DNA of 13,195 nt from Candidatus Pelagibacterales bacterium (GTDB taxonomy: Bacteria; Pseudomonadota; Alphaproteobacteria; TMED109), in NCBI GenBank assembly GCA_002684605.1, contig NYVM01000101.1:1-13195 (forward strand). Reading direction: 5' to 3'. Position numbers and translations under genes: made by a program. Under the pieces are notes generated by a model. It made no database searches and was not told where the DNA came from. It saw only the letters and a program-made list of their open reading frames with translations. This document shows, piece after piece, positions 1 to 7,418 of the stretch (position 1 is its first letter; every line of letters starts with the position of its first letter).

Positions 1-40
1 AAGAACTGCTGAAGGAGAAATGAAAAAACAATATGAATAA
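1..40 (+). CDS. Possible 3' end of an unidentified upstream gene (partial)
   Basis: The frame starting at base 2 reads RTAEGEMKKQYE and then TAA at 38-40. It is open to the window edge and is followed 34 bases later by a clear terminator, so the tail of a plus-strand gene is plausible. A second frame starting at base 3 reads ELLKEK and stops at 21-23, and cannot be excluded. Thirteen codons are too few to name a product. GGAGAAATG at 14-22 looks like a ribosome site, but only six codons follow, so a new gene here is unlikely. Confidence 0.35.
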   Translation, partial: RTAEGEMKKQYE

Positions 41-74
41 ATAGATTAAAGAATTCTGAATCTATTAAATAAAT

Positions 75-99
75 AACCCTCCAAAAAGAGGGTTTTTTT
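75..99 (+). terminator. Rho-independent terminator of the upstream gene
   Basis: A 7-bp stem AACCCTC (75-81) / GAGGGTT (88-94) closes a six-base loop CAAAAA and runs into seven T residues (93-99). It closely resembles the rpsA terminator at 5878-5904, with the same ACCCTC/GAGGGT core. Confidence 0.88.
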
Positions 100-508
100 A
101 TATATCATCGGCATATACTCTTCATTAAGTTCAGGAAGAACATAAGATATTCTGTTGTACACTTCATTAGTCAATAACAAACTCTATTATTCTTTTAATT
201 GTATAATAATTGACATAGTGGTGTACCTATTGGTGTGCAAATGACTTGTAAAGCACTAATTATATTGATTTTTATATATTATTGTAGAATATTTTTCTAG
301 TTTGCTCTTTATGATTTATTAATGAAATTTATCATAAATATGCATATTTGATTATGCTTAAAAGATTTATTAGTTATTAAATTAAATGTATTGGCATAAA
401 TATTGACCTAGTTACTAATAGAATTTTAAATACTGTAAATGATCTTAAAAAAGGTTTAAGATATTAAAGCAGATTGTTTAAAATGACAAAATGACCTAAT
501 TAAATTAA
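100..508. other. Intergenic region upstream of lon, no convincing gene
   Basis: About 400 very AT-rich bases. I see no tRNA, no long open frame and no full Bacteroidota promoter. The nearest -7 candidate is CATATTTG at 343-350, one mismatch from TAnnTTTG and without a TTTG partner at the right distance. An imperfect direct repeat is present: TACTCTTCATTA at 116-127 and TACACTTCATTA at 158-169, one mismatch. A minus-strand frame open from 183 to 46 overlaps the left part and is discussed in the findings. The lon promoter must lie in this stretch, but I cannot place it. Confidence 0.6.
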
Positions 509-2977
509 ATGGCTCGATCTTTTTTTAGCGCAATTGACAACCTGTCACTACAAGATATTGAATCTGAAGCGGATTTAATTCCATTATTAACTACCGAAGA
601 TGAGGAAGCCCTGGAGAATGAAGCTCTCCCTGAAATTGTTCCTATTCTCCCGCTTCGAAATACTGTTTTATTTCCAGGTGTAGTAATACCAATTACTGCC
701 GGTCGAGATAAATCAATACAGTTGATAAAAGATGCTAATTCAACTGACAAAATTATCGGTGTAGTTGCACAAAAGAATCAAAGTATTGAAAACCCTGGAT
801 CAAAAGATATTTATGAGCTTGGAACTGTAGCACAGATACTTCGTGTATTAAAAATGCCAGATGGAAATACTACTGTAATAATTCAAGGCAAAAAGCGCTT
901 TAAAATCAAAAATATTTTAAAGGAGGAACCCTATATAAAATCTGAAATTGATGCAGTAGCCGATGATATTCCTGATATTAATGATAAGGAATTTTCTGCT
1001 ACAATTGATTCTATTAAAGATTTAGCACTTCAAATTATTAACGAAAACCCTAATATTCCTAGCGAGGCTTCTTTTGCAATTAAAAACATTCAAACCCCTT
1101 CGTTTTTGATAAATTTTGTTGCTTCTAATATGAATGTAAATGCAGGAGCAAAACAAAATATTCTTGCTGAAGTAAGTTTATATCAAAGGGCATTGATGTG
1201 TTTAAAACACATGAATGAAGAATATCAAAAGCTTGCTTTAAAAAATGACATTCAATCAAGAGTTCGCTCAGAAATGGATACTCAACAACGAGAATATTAT
1301 TTACATCAGCAAATAAAAACAATTCAGGAAGAACTTGGGGGTGTTTCTTATGAAGAGGAAGTTGATGAAATGAGAGTGAAATCAAAGAAAAAATTATGGA
1401 ATGATAAAGTTGAGTCTCATTTTAATAAGGAACTTTCAAAATTACAACGAATGAATCCTCAGGTTGCTGAGTATTCAATTCAGCGTAACTACTTAGACCT
1501 TTTTTTAGATTTACCTTGGAATTATTTTTCAGAAGATAATTTTGATCTTAAAAGAGCTCAAAAAATATTAGATAGAGACCATTTTGGTTTAAATGAGGTG
1601 AAAAAGCGTGTAATTGAGTACCTGGCAGTTTTAAAACTCCGAAATGACATGAAATCACCTATTCTTTGTCTTCATGGCCCTCCGGGTGTGGGTAAGACAT
1701 CATTAGGAAAATCTATTGCTGAGGCATTGGGAAGAGAATATGTTCGTGTTTCGCTAGGCGGTATGCGAGATGAAGCCGAAATTAGAGGTCACAGAAAAAC
1801 ATATATAGGTGCTTTACCCGGTAGAATTCTACAAAGTCTTAAAAAGGCTGGAACATCAAACCCTGTATTTGTTTTAGATGAAATAGATAAGCTTTCTTCA
1901 AGTGCTCAAGGAGATCCTGCTTCTGCTCTATTAGAGGTTTTAGATCCTGAACAAAATTCTGATTTTTATGATAATTTCCTAGAATTAGGATATGATTTAT
2001 CTAAAGTTATGTTTGTAGCAACTGCAAATAACCTGGGAACCATTCAGCGCGCTCTCATTGACCGGATGGAATTGATAAATGTCAGTGGCTATACTCTTGA
2101 AGAGAAAACATCAATTGCACAAAAATTCTTACTACCAAAACAATTAAAAGAGCATGGTTTAAAAAAGAATCAGCTCAGCTTAAAAAAAGTTATACTTGAG
2201 AAAATTGTAGAACAATACACAAGAGAGTCTGGTGTTCGTGGATTGGAGAAGCAGGTTGCTAAAGCAGTTCGATTTGCAGCCAAGTCAATTGCAATGGAGG
2301 AAGATTACATAAAAAGTCCTGAAACATCAGATTTAATAAAAATTTTAGGGCCAGCAAAAGTTCACCGTGATCTTTATGAGAACAATCATGTGGCTGGTGT
2401 TGTCACTGGTTTGGCTTGGACAGCAGTAGGAGGTGACATTCTTTTTATTGAATCTGCTATATCTTCAGGTAAGGGAAACCTGACTATTACTGGAAACTTA
2501 GGAAAAATCATGAAGGAATCTGCAACTATTGCTATGGAGTTTATTAAAGCTAATTCCTCTCTCCTTGGACTTTCTGATTTTCACTTTGATATATATAATA
2601 TTCATATTCATGTTCCTGAAGGCGCTACACCAAAAGATGGTCCTAGTGCGGGGATTACAATGTTAACTTCTTTAGTTTCACTTTTTACTCAAAAACGGGT
2701 AAAGAAAAACCTGGCTATGACAGGTGAAATTACTCTACGAGGAAAAGTACTGCCTGTGGGTGGAATTAAAGAAAAAATCCTTGCAGCAAAGCGGTCAAAA
2801 ATAAAAGAAATTATCCTTTGTGAAGAAAATCGAAAAGATATTGAAGAAATTAATCAAAATTATCTCAAAGGATTAACTTTCCATTATGTAAAAGAAATGG
2901 AGGATGTCATAAATTATGCAATAATCGATCAAAAAGTTAAAAATGCAAAAAGTTTTACTTTACTTAATAATAAGTAG
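509..2977 (+). CDS. lon: ATP-dependent protease Lon (endopeptidase La)
   Basis: Cytoplasmic AAA+ serine protease that unfolds and degrades damaged and selected regulatory proteins. At 822 residues it is a full-length LonA. The N-terminal substrate-binding domain covers roughly residues 43-240 ([14 protein letters not shown] at 44-57), followed by a helical linker. The ATPase domain has Walker A GPPGVGKT (390-397), Walker B VFVLDEID (453-460), a sensor-1 Asn in ATANN (504-508) and a sensor-2 Arg in SGVRGLE (R577). The protease domain has the catalytic Ser in DGPSAG (S713) and the catalytic Lys in GGIKEK (K756); the 43-residue spacing matches E. coli S679/K722. No Shine-Dalgarno is visible; the upstream bases are A/T-rich, as is usual in Bacteroidota. 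I chose this start because [15 protein letters not shown] leads into the acidic N-terminus typical of the group. cmk follows after 18 bases and is probably co-transcribed. Confidence 0.98.
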   Translation: MARSFFSAIDNLSLQDIESEADLIPLLTTEDEEALENEALPEIVPILPLRNTVLFPGVVIPITAGRDKSIQLIKDANSTDKIIGVVAQKNQSIENPGSKDIYELGTVAQILRVLKMPDGNTTVIIQGKKRFKIKNILKEEPYIKSEIDAVADDIPDINDKEFSATIDSIKDLALQIINENPNIPSEASFAIKNIQTPSFLINFVASNMNVNAGAKQNILAEVSLYQRALMCLKHMNEEYQKLALKNDIQSRVRSEMDTQQREYYLHQQIKTIQEELGGVSYEEEVDEMRVKSKKKLWNDKVESHFNKELSKLQRMNPQVAEYSIQRNYLDLFLDLPWNYFSEDNFDLKRAQKILDRDHFGLNEVKKRVIEYLAVLKLRNDMKSPILCLHGPPGVGKTSLGKSIAEALGREYVRVSLGGMRDEAEIRGHRKTYIGALPGRILQSLKKAGTSNPVFVLDEIDKLSSSAQGDPASALLEVLDPEQNSDFYDNFLELGYDLSKVMFVATANNLGTIQRALIDRMELINVSGYTLEEKTSIAQKFLLPKQLKEHGLKKNQLSLKKVILEKIVEQYTRESGVRGLEKQVAKAVRFAAKSIAMEEDYIKSPETSDLIKILGPAKVHRDLYENNHVAGVVTGLAWTAVGGDILFIESAISSGKGNLTITGNLGKIMKESATIAMEFIKANSSLLGLSDFHFDIYNIHIHVPEGATPKDGPSAGITMLTSLVSLFTQKRVKKNLAMTGEITLRGKVLPVGGIKEKILAAKRSKIKEIILCEENRKDIEEINQNYLKGLTFHYVKEMEDVINYAIIDQKVKNAKSFTLLNNK

Positions 2978-2995
2978 ATAGTTTTATATTTAAAA

Positions 2996-3670
2996 ATGCA
3001 AAAAATCATAGTAGCGATTGACGGTTTTGCCTCTACAGGAAAAAGTTCACTCGCTAAGCTTTTAGCAGAAACTTTAGATTACACCTATATTGACACCGGT
3101 GCTATGTATAGGGCTGTAACGTATTATGCTCTTCAGCAAGAACCCCAAGGGAATATTAACCAAGAGCGATTAATTTTAAACCTTGATCAAATTAAAATTC
3201 ACTTTGAGTATACCCATTTAGGTCATCAGACTTTTTTAAATGGTGTAAATGTTAGTAAAGAAATTCGCTTATCGCAAGTAAATTCAGAAGTTAGTAAAGT
3301 AGCTAAAATAAGTGAAGTTCGTGCATTTTTAGTTTCTCAACAGCAAAAATTAGGAGTTGATAAAGGCATCATAATGGATGGAAGAGATATTGGGACTGTT
3401 GTTTTTCCTGAAGCTGAATGTAAATTTTTTTTAAAAGCTTTACCAGAGATACGTGCTAAACGTAGACAACTTGAACAAATTGAAATAGGCAATGAAGAAT
3501 CCCTAGCTACTGTTTTAGCCAGTATTAAGGAACGTGATCTAATGGATAGCACACGAATAGCTAGTCCATTAGTCAAGGCGGATGATGCTATTGAGATAGA
3601 AGTTAGTGAAAAAAGTTTAGAAGAAGTTTATCAACAACTTCATGAACACATCATTAAAACTATTAGCTGA
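2996..3670 (+). CDS. cmk: Cytidylate (CMP/dCMP) kinase
   Basis: Phosphorylates CMP and dCMP to the diphosphates with ATP, feeding CTP and dCTP pools. The 224-residue length is normal for bacterial CMP kinase. The P-loop reads AIDGFASTGKSS (8-18 region), where the family usually has GPSGAGKS, so Phe-Ala replaces Pro-Ser. Other landmarks are YIDTGAMYRA (31-40), DGRDIGT (128-134), the basic lid segment RAKRRQLEQ (153-161) and RDLMDSTRIASPL (180-192), all typical of CMP binding. The gene lies 18 bases after lon. It also lies directly before rpsA, the same cmk-rpsA order as in E. coli, but here rpsA has its own promoter in the gap between them. No Shine-Dalgarno is seen before the ATG. Confidence 0.96.
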   Translation: MQKIIVAIDGFASTGKSSLAKLLAETLDYTYIDTGAMYRAVTYYALQQEPQGNINQERLILNLDQIKIHFEYTHLGHQTFLNGVNVSKEIRLSQVNSEVSKVAKISEVRAFLVSQQQKLGVDKGIIMDGRDIGTVVFPEAECKFFLKALPEIRAKRRQLEQIEIGNEESLATVLASIKERDLMDSTRIASPLVKADDAIEIEVSEKSLEEVYQQLHEHIIKTIS

Positions 3671-3707
3671 TACTAATTAATTTTAATTCAAAAAAAGGAG
3701 ATTATAA

Positions 3708-3738
3708 TTTGTATATCAAAGCATTAGAATTATATTTG
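3708..3738 (+). promoter_or_regulatory. Promoter of rpsA (Bacteroidota primary sigma type)
   Basis: TTTG at 3708-3711 is followed after exactly 19 bases by TATATTTG at 3731-3738. This is a full match to the published Bacteroidota consensus TTTG-N19-TAnnTTTG. Transcription would start around 3743-3746, giving rpsA an untranslated leader of about 100 nt. The site lies 38 bases after the cmk stop codon, so rpsA can be expressed independently of lon-cmk. Confidence 0.8.
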
Positions 3739-3789
3739 CAAGCTTTTAATTATTAGGAAAAACCGAAAGCAAAATAAATTTTAAACATC

Positions 3790-3843
3790 TTCTGTCTCCG
3801 TAATGAAGGTTTTCCCGGCGACAGAATACAAATCTCTCATCGG
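3790..3843 (+). promoter_or_regulatory. Structured rpsA leader (candidate autoregulatory element)
   Basis: TTCTGTCTCCG (3790-3800) pairs with CGGCGACAGAA (3816-3826), giving 10 of 11 pairs with one T/C mismatch and a 15-base loop. The segment is strikingly GC-rich against its surroundings. The loop bases ATGA (3803-3806) can also pair with TCAT (3837-3840). If CCG (3798-3800) joins CGG (3841-3843), a seven-pair alternative helix forms that ends two bases before the rpsA ATG. This could be a pseudoknot or a switch controlling S1 translation. S1 represses its own mRNA in E. coli; that it does so here is inference. I do not recognise a named RNA family. Confidence 0.55.
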
Positions 3844-3853
3844 AAATGGCTAA
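3803..3853 (+). CDS. Possible leader peptide overlapping the rpsA start
   Basis: An ATG in the loop of the leader hairpin opens a 16-codon frame, MKVFPATEYKSLIGNG, whose TAA (3851-3853) lies inside rpsA codons 2-3. Ribosomes ending there would stand five bases past the rpsA ATG, so translational coupling or occlusion is possible. There is no Shine-Dalgarno, and nothing shows it is translated. The same bases form the leader structure, so conservation of the RNA could by itself explain the sequence. Confidence 0.3.
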   Translation: MKVFPATEYKSLIGNG

Positions 3854-5852
3854 AAAACCAACCGAAAAGGCTGCTGAAAAAAAAACAGTAACTAAAAAAG
3901 TAGCAGTAAAAAAAACTACTTCAAAAGAAACTGATAAAAAAGCTGCTCCCAAAAAAGCTACAACTAAAAAAGCTGCTCCCAAAAAAGCTACAACTAAAAA
4001 AGCTGCTCCCAAAAGAGTTGAAAACATAATTGAAGATCAGCTCGAAGTTTCTAATTCGAAAACTATAAAAGATAAATCTATTTTATTAGAAAAAGAAAAT
4101 TTCATAAAAGCACAATCTGATTTTCTAGATAGTTTTAATTGGCATAATTATCAAGAGGGTATTGATGTTATTGATGACCAACAATTAGATGAATTTGAGA
4201 AACTAGTCAAAGAAAACTTTGTTGACACCTCGGATGATGACGTAATTGAAGGTACAGTTGTTTATATGACAGAGCGTGAAGCTATTATTGATATCAATGC
4301 AAAATCAGAAGGTGTAATTTCACTTAATGAATTTCGCTATAATCCAGATTTGAAGTTAGGAGATAAAGTAGAAGTTATTGTTGATACTCGAGAAGATCGA
4401 ACTGGTCAATTGGTTCTTTCCCATCGTAAAGCCCGAGTAATTAAAGCATGGGATCGCGTAAATAATGCACATGATAATTCTGAAATTGTAAGTGGGTTTG
4501 TTAAATGTAGAACTAAAGGTGGTATGATTGTAGATGTATTTGGTATTGAAGCATTTTTACCAGGTTCACAAATTGATGTAAAACCTATTAGAGACTATGA
4601 TCAGTATGTTAATAAAACCATGGAATTTAAGGTTGTCAAAATTAATCATGAATTTAAAAATGTGGTTGTTTCCCACAAAGCACTTATTGAAGCCGACATT
4701 GAAGAACAGAAGAAAGAAATTATAGGTCAATTAGAAAAAGGTCAAGTATTAGAGGGTATTGTAAAAAACATTACTTCTTATGGTGTTTTTATTGATCTAG
4801 GTGGAGTAGACGGTTTAATTCATATCACTGACCTATCTTGGAGTCGTATCAATCACCCAAGTGAGATTTTAGAATTAGATCAAAAACTAAATGTCGTAAT
4901 TTTAGATTTTGATGATAATAAATCTAGAATCCAACTCGGACTAAAACAATTAAGTTCGCATCCATGGGAGAAATTATCCGATACTGTTAAGGAAGGAGAT
5001 CGAGTAAATGGAAAGGTAGTTGTTATTGCCGATTACGGGGCCTTTATTGAAATTGAAGAAGGTGTCGAAGGACTTGTCCATGTCTCAGAAATGTCTTGGT
5101 CTACACATTTACGATCAGCTCAAGATTTTGTTAAAGTAGGGGATGAAGTTGAAGCAGTTATACTAACTCTTGATCGTGAATCTCGAAAAATGTCTTTGGG
5201 TGTTAAGCAAATTACTCCAGACCCTTGGACAGATATTACTTCAAAATATCCTATTGGTTCAAAGCACTCAGGTTTAGTTAGAAACTTTACCAATTTTGGA
5301 GTATTTGTTGAGCTTGAGGAAGGAATTGATGGTTTGGTTTATATTTCTGACTTATCATGGACTAAGAAAGTTAAGCATCCCTCTGAGGTATTAACCTTGG
5401 GTGATAGTATAGATGTAATTGTTCTTGAGCTGGATGTAGAAGGTCGTAAATTAAGCTTAGGACATAAACACACTAAAGATAATCCATGGGATAAATATGA
5501 AAAAGAATTTGCTCTTGATACAGAACATGAAGCTTCCCTTACCGAGATTGTTGATAAAGGTGCTACAATTTCATTTAATGAGGATATTATTGCTTTTGTT
5601 CCTTCTCGACACATCGAAAAACAGGACGGAACTAAATTATCTAAAGGTGAACAAGCCACATTTAAAATTATTGAGTTTAATAAAGAATTTAAACGTGTAG
5701 TTGCTTCGCATACTGCTATGTTTAAGGAGCAAGAGATGAAAAATGTTAAACGTTCTTCCGCTAAAGTTTCTGCTTCAAATTCAGAAAAAACTACTTTGGG
5801 TGATCTAGATGCACTTGCAACTTTAAAAGAGAAGATGAAAGGCAAGAAATGA
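3846..5852 (+). CDS. rpsA: 30S ribosomal protein S1
   Basis: Binds mRNA on the small ribosomal subunit and helps start translation, which matters in a genome with almost no Shine-Dalgarno sites. The 668 residues exceed the E. coli protein (about 557). The surplus is an N-terminal tail (1-57) of Lys, Ala, Thr and Pro, including repeated KKAAPKKATT, then an acidic linker. Six S1 (OB-fold) domains follow at roughly 131-194, 212-277, 298-367, 384-454, 471-541 and 558-623. Domains 3-5 show the classic pattern, for example SYGVFIDLGGVDGLIHITDLSW (311-332). The C-terminus LGDLDALATLKEKMKGKK resembles other Bacteroidota S1 proteins. The ATG has no Shine-Dalgarno; a stop codon at 3804-3806 in the same frame rules out a longer start. 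The gene has its own promoter, a structured leader and a strong terminator, so it is probably monocistronic. Confidence 0.97.
   Translation: MAKKPTEKAAEKKTVTKKVAVKKTTSKETDKKAAPKKATTKKAAPKKATTKKAAPKRVENIIEDQLEVSNSKTIKDKSILLEKENFIKAQSDFLDSFNWHNYQEGIDVIDDQQLDEFEKLVKENFVDTSDDDVIEGTVVYMTEREAIIDINAKSEGVISLNEFRYNPDLKLGDKVEVIVDTREDRTGQLVLSHRKARVIKAWDRVNNAHDNSEIVSGFVKCRTKGGMIVDVFGIEAFLPGSQIDVKPIRDYDQYVNKTMEFKVVKINHEFKNVVVSHKALIEADIEEQKKEIIGQLEKGQVLEGIVKNITSYGVFIDLGGVDGLIHITDLSWSRINHPSEILELDQKLNVVILDFDDNKSRIQLGLKQLSSHPWEKLSDTVKEGDRVNGKVVVIADYGAFIEIEEGVEGLVHVSEMSWSTHLRSAQDFVKVGDEVEAVILTLDRESRKMSLGVKQITPDPWTDITSKYPIGSKHSGLVRNFTNFGVFVELEEGIDGLVYISDLSWTKKVKHPSEVLTLGDSIDVIVLELDVEGRKLSLGHKHTKDNPWDKYEKEFALDTEHEASLTEIVDKGATISFNEDIIAFVPSRHIEKQDGTKLSKGEQATFKIIEFNKEFKRVVASHTAMFKEQEMKNVKRSSAKVSASNSEKTTLGDLDALATLKEKMKGKK
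3936..4014 (+). repeat. 30-bp tandem repeat in the rpsA 5' coding region
   Basis: A 30-base unit made of two related 15-base halves (AAAAAAGCTGCTCCC and AAAAAAGCTACAACT) occurs at 3936-3965 and 3966-3995 without mismatch, then a half copy at 3996-4010 and four more matching bases. The length is a multiple of three, so copy changes keep the frame and alter only the length of the KKAAPKKATT tail. Confidence 0.9.
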
Positions 5853-5877
5853 AAAACTTAAAACTTTTTTAAAAATT

Positions 5878-5904
5878 AAAACCCTCCCATCGAGGGTTTT
5901 TTTT
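5878..5904 (+). terminator. Rho-independent terminator of rpsA
   Basis: A nine-pair stem AAAACCCTC (5878-5886) / GAGGGTTTT (5892-5900) with loop CCATC and a run of eight T residues (5897-5904). It starts 25 bases after the rpsA stop. Its T tract also provides the likely -33 region of the pyrR promoter. Confidence 0.92.
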
Positions 5905-5928
5905 ATACTTAAGAAAACAATACTTTTG
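5898..5928 (+). promoter_or_regulatory. Promoter of the pyrR-ppx gene chain
   Basis: TACTTTTG at 5921-5928 matches the Bacteroidota -7 element TAnnTTTG exactly. At the standard 19-base spacing the -33 position is TTTT (5898-5901), one mismatch from TTTG, within the rpsA terminator T tract. Transcription would start near 5934-5936, only about 8-10 bases before the pyrR ATG at 5944. Confidence 0.7.
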
Positions 5929-5943
5929 TAAAATATTCTTGAG

Positions 5944-6486
5944 ATGGCAATTAAAGTTCTTCTTAGTGAAAAAAAAGTAGATATTATTTTAAGGCGATTG
6001 TGTCATCAACTTATTGAACGTCACTTAGATTTTTCAAATGTTGTATTAGTTGGCTTACAGCCTAGAGGTACTAATTTACTTAAACAACTATTAATTCTAC
6101 TTAAAAAAGAGGGTTTAAATTCAATTAAATTTGGTAAACTAGACAGTACCTTTTTCCGAGATGATTTCCGAAGAAATCATCAGCCACTTAATGCTAGAAC
6201 TACTGAAATGAATGAAACAGTAGAAGGTAAAAATGTTGTATTGATTGATGATGTTTTATTTACAGGTAGAAGTATACGTGCAGCACTTACTGCTATTGAT
6301 ACATACGGACGTCCTAAGTCTATTGAATTACTTGTTCTGGTAGATCGTCGATTTAGTCGTCATTTACCTATACAGCCTGATTATTTGGGTGCACAAATAG
6401 ATGCTCTTCAAGGTGATAAGGTTAAAGTAGTTTGGTCTAAGTCACCTCAAAAAAGCATTGTTTATTTAGAAAAAAATAACGAATGA
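5944..6486 (+). CDS. pyrR: PyrR: pyrimidine regulator / uracil phosphoribosyltransferase
   Basis: Type I phosphoribosyltransferase family protein of 180 residues, the normal length. In Bacillus it binds pyr mRNA to control attenuation and also converts uracil plus PRPP to UMP. The PRPP-binding motif is VVLIDDVLFTGRS (98-110). Other family marks are GLQPRGTNLL (37-46), LDSTFFRDD (66-74; Bacillus has a Tyr-Arg-Asp-Asp here) and LVDRRFSRHLPIQPDYLG (132-149). It is first in the chain and overlaps pyrB by ATGA (6483-6486), so it probably acts on this operon or in uracil salvage. I see no PyrR-binding stem-loop or attenuator in the short leader, so the RNA-binding role is uncertain here while the enzyme motif is intact. 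The ATG at 5944 has no Shine-Dalgarno. Confidence 0.93.
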   Translation: MAIKVLLSEKKVDIILRRLCHQLIERHLDFSNVVLVGLQPRGTNLLKQLLILLKKEGLNSIKFGKLDSTFFRDDFRRNHQPLNARTTEMNETVEGKNVVLIDDVLFTGRSIRAALTAIDTYGRPKSIELLVLVDRRFSRHLPIQPDYLGAQIDALQGDKVKVVWSKSPQKSIVYLEKNNE

Positions 6487-7418
6487 AAAAATTAAGTGTT
6501 GCTCATCTTTTAGGTATCAAATATCTTCAACTAGAAGATCTGCACTTAATTTTTGAAACAGCTACTCACTTTAAGGAAGTCATCAATAGACCAATTAAGA
6601 AAGTACCTAGCTTGAGAGACATAACTGTCGCTAATTTATTTTATGAAAATAGTACTCGTACTAAACTTTCTTTTGAATTAGCTGAAAAACGTTTGTCTGC
6701 AGATGTGATAAATTTTTCTGCAAATCAATCTTCAGTTTCAAAAGGTGAAACATTAGTAGATACAGTAAATAATATTTTAGCTCTAAAAGTTGATATGATT
6801 GTAATTCGTCATCCTAACCCAGGTGCTGCTCATTTTTTATCTAAGCAAGTTGATTCATGCATAATTAATGCTGGAGACGGAACCCATGAACATCCTTCAC
6901 AAGCCCTATTAGATGCCTATTCTCTTATAGAGAGGTTAGGAGATCTTCAAGGGAAACGTATTGCAATAGTAGGAGATATTTTACATTCACGAGTTGCGTT
7001 ATCAAATATTTATGCTTTAAAAATGCTAGGGGCAGATGTTAAAGTGTGTGCGCCAAAGTCTCTTTTACCAAAGCACATAAAATCCTTGGGAGTTACTTAC
7101 TCTTCTGATTTGATGCAAGTTTTGAACTGGTGTGACGCAGTAAATATGTTACGAGTTCAAAATGAGCGTATGGACCTGAGTTATTTTCCCTCTGATCGAG
7201 AATATAGTCAAAACTTTGGATTAAATTATGAACGTCTTAAAAAGTTGAGAAAGGAAATTTTAGTTTTACACCCAGGACCAATAAATAGAGGAGTAGAAAT
7301 TACTAGTGAGGTTGCTGATTCTGATCAAGCAATCATTCTAGACCAAGTTGAAAATGGATTAGCTATTCGAATGGCAATCATTTATCTTTTAGGATCTCAA
7401 TTAAATATTTCAGAATGA
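6483..7418 (+). CDS. pyrB: Aspartate carbamoyltransferase catalytic subunit
   Basis: Joins carbamoyl phosphate and aspartate to give carbamoyl-aspartate, the committed step of pyrimidine synthesis. All catalytic motifs are present in 311 residues: the carbamoyl-phosphate loop NSTRT (56-60), the 80s loop SSVSKGE (83-89, Lys87), IRHPNPG (108-114), HEHPSQALLD (136-145), GDILHSR (164-170), LRVQNER (223-229) and HPGPINRG (263-270). The length and motif order match the bacterial catalytic chain. No pyrI regulatory chain is found in the window, so the enzyme may work as a plain trimer or its partner may be elsewhere. The gene overlaps both neighbours by ATGA, upstream with pyrR and downstream with the small gene at 7415, which suggests coupled translation. 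Confidence 0.97.
   Translation: MKKLSVAHLLGIKYLQLEDLHLIFETATHFKEVINRPIKKVPSLRDITVANLFYENSTRTKLSFELAEKRLSADVINFSANQSSVSKGETLVDTVNNILALKVDMIVIRHPNPGAAHFLSKQVDSCIINAGDGTHEHPSQALLDAYSLIERLGDLQGKRIAIVGDILHSRVALSNIYALKMLGADVKVCAPKSLLPKHIKSLGVTYSSDLMQVLNWCDAVNMLRVQNERMDLSYFPSDREYSQNFGLNYERLKKLRKEILVLHPGPINRGVEITSEVADSDQAIILDQVENGLAIRMAIIYLLGSQLNISE

Noticed and set aside
210..238. TTGACA at 210-215 as a classical -35 box
   Set aside because: There is no matching -10 box at the usual distance, and the other promoters in this window follow the Bacteroidota consensus rather than the E. coli type.
241..300. ATG-started frame of 19 codons in the lon upstream region
   Set aside because: Short and hydrophobic (rich in Ile, Phe and Tyr), as expected from random AT-rich DNA, with no ribosome site and no neighbour suggesting a leader peptide.
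3695..3756. AAGGAG (3695-3700) eight bases before a TTG codon opening a 15-codon frame
   Set aside because: The TTG is the -33 element of the rpsA promoter, so the frame would not be on the rpsA transcript. Bacteroidota ribosomes make little use of Shine-Dalgarno sites, and the peptide has no support.
3746..4027. Minus-strand frame with repeated hydrophobic segments (AAFLVVAFLG) that looks like a small membrane protein
   Set aside because: It is the antisense reading of the Lys/Ala-rich S1 tail and its 30-bp repeats: AAA and GCT codons read backwards give Phe, Leu and Ala. rpsA on the plus strand is certain, and this frame also crosses the rpsA leader.
5497..5700. 67-codon plus-strand frame within rpsA
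   Set aside because: It overlaps the sixth S1 domain in another frame, and its Leu/Lys-rich low-complexity translation has no family features.
5339..5845. 168-codon minus-strand open frame inside the 3' part of rpsA
   Set aside because: It lies wholly opposite S1 domains 5 and 6, has a Ser-rich composition typical of antisense shadows, and shows no recognisable motif.
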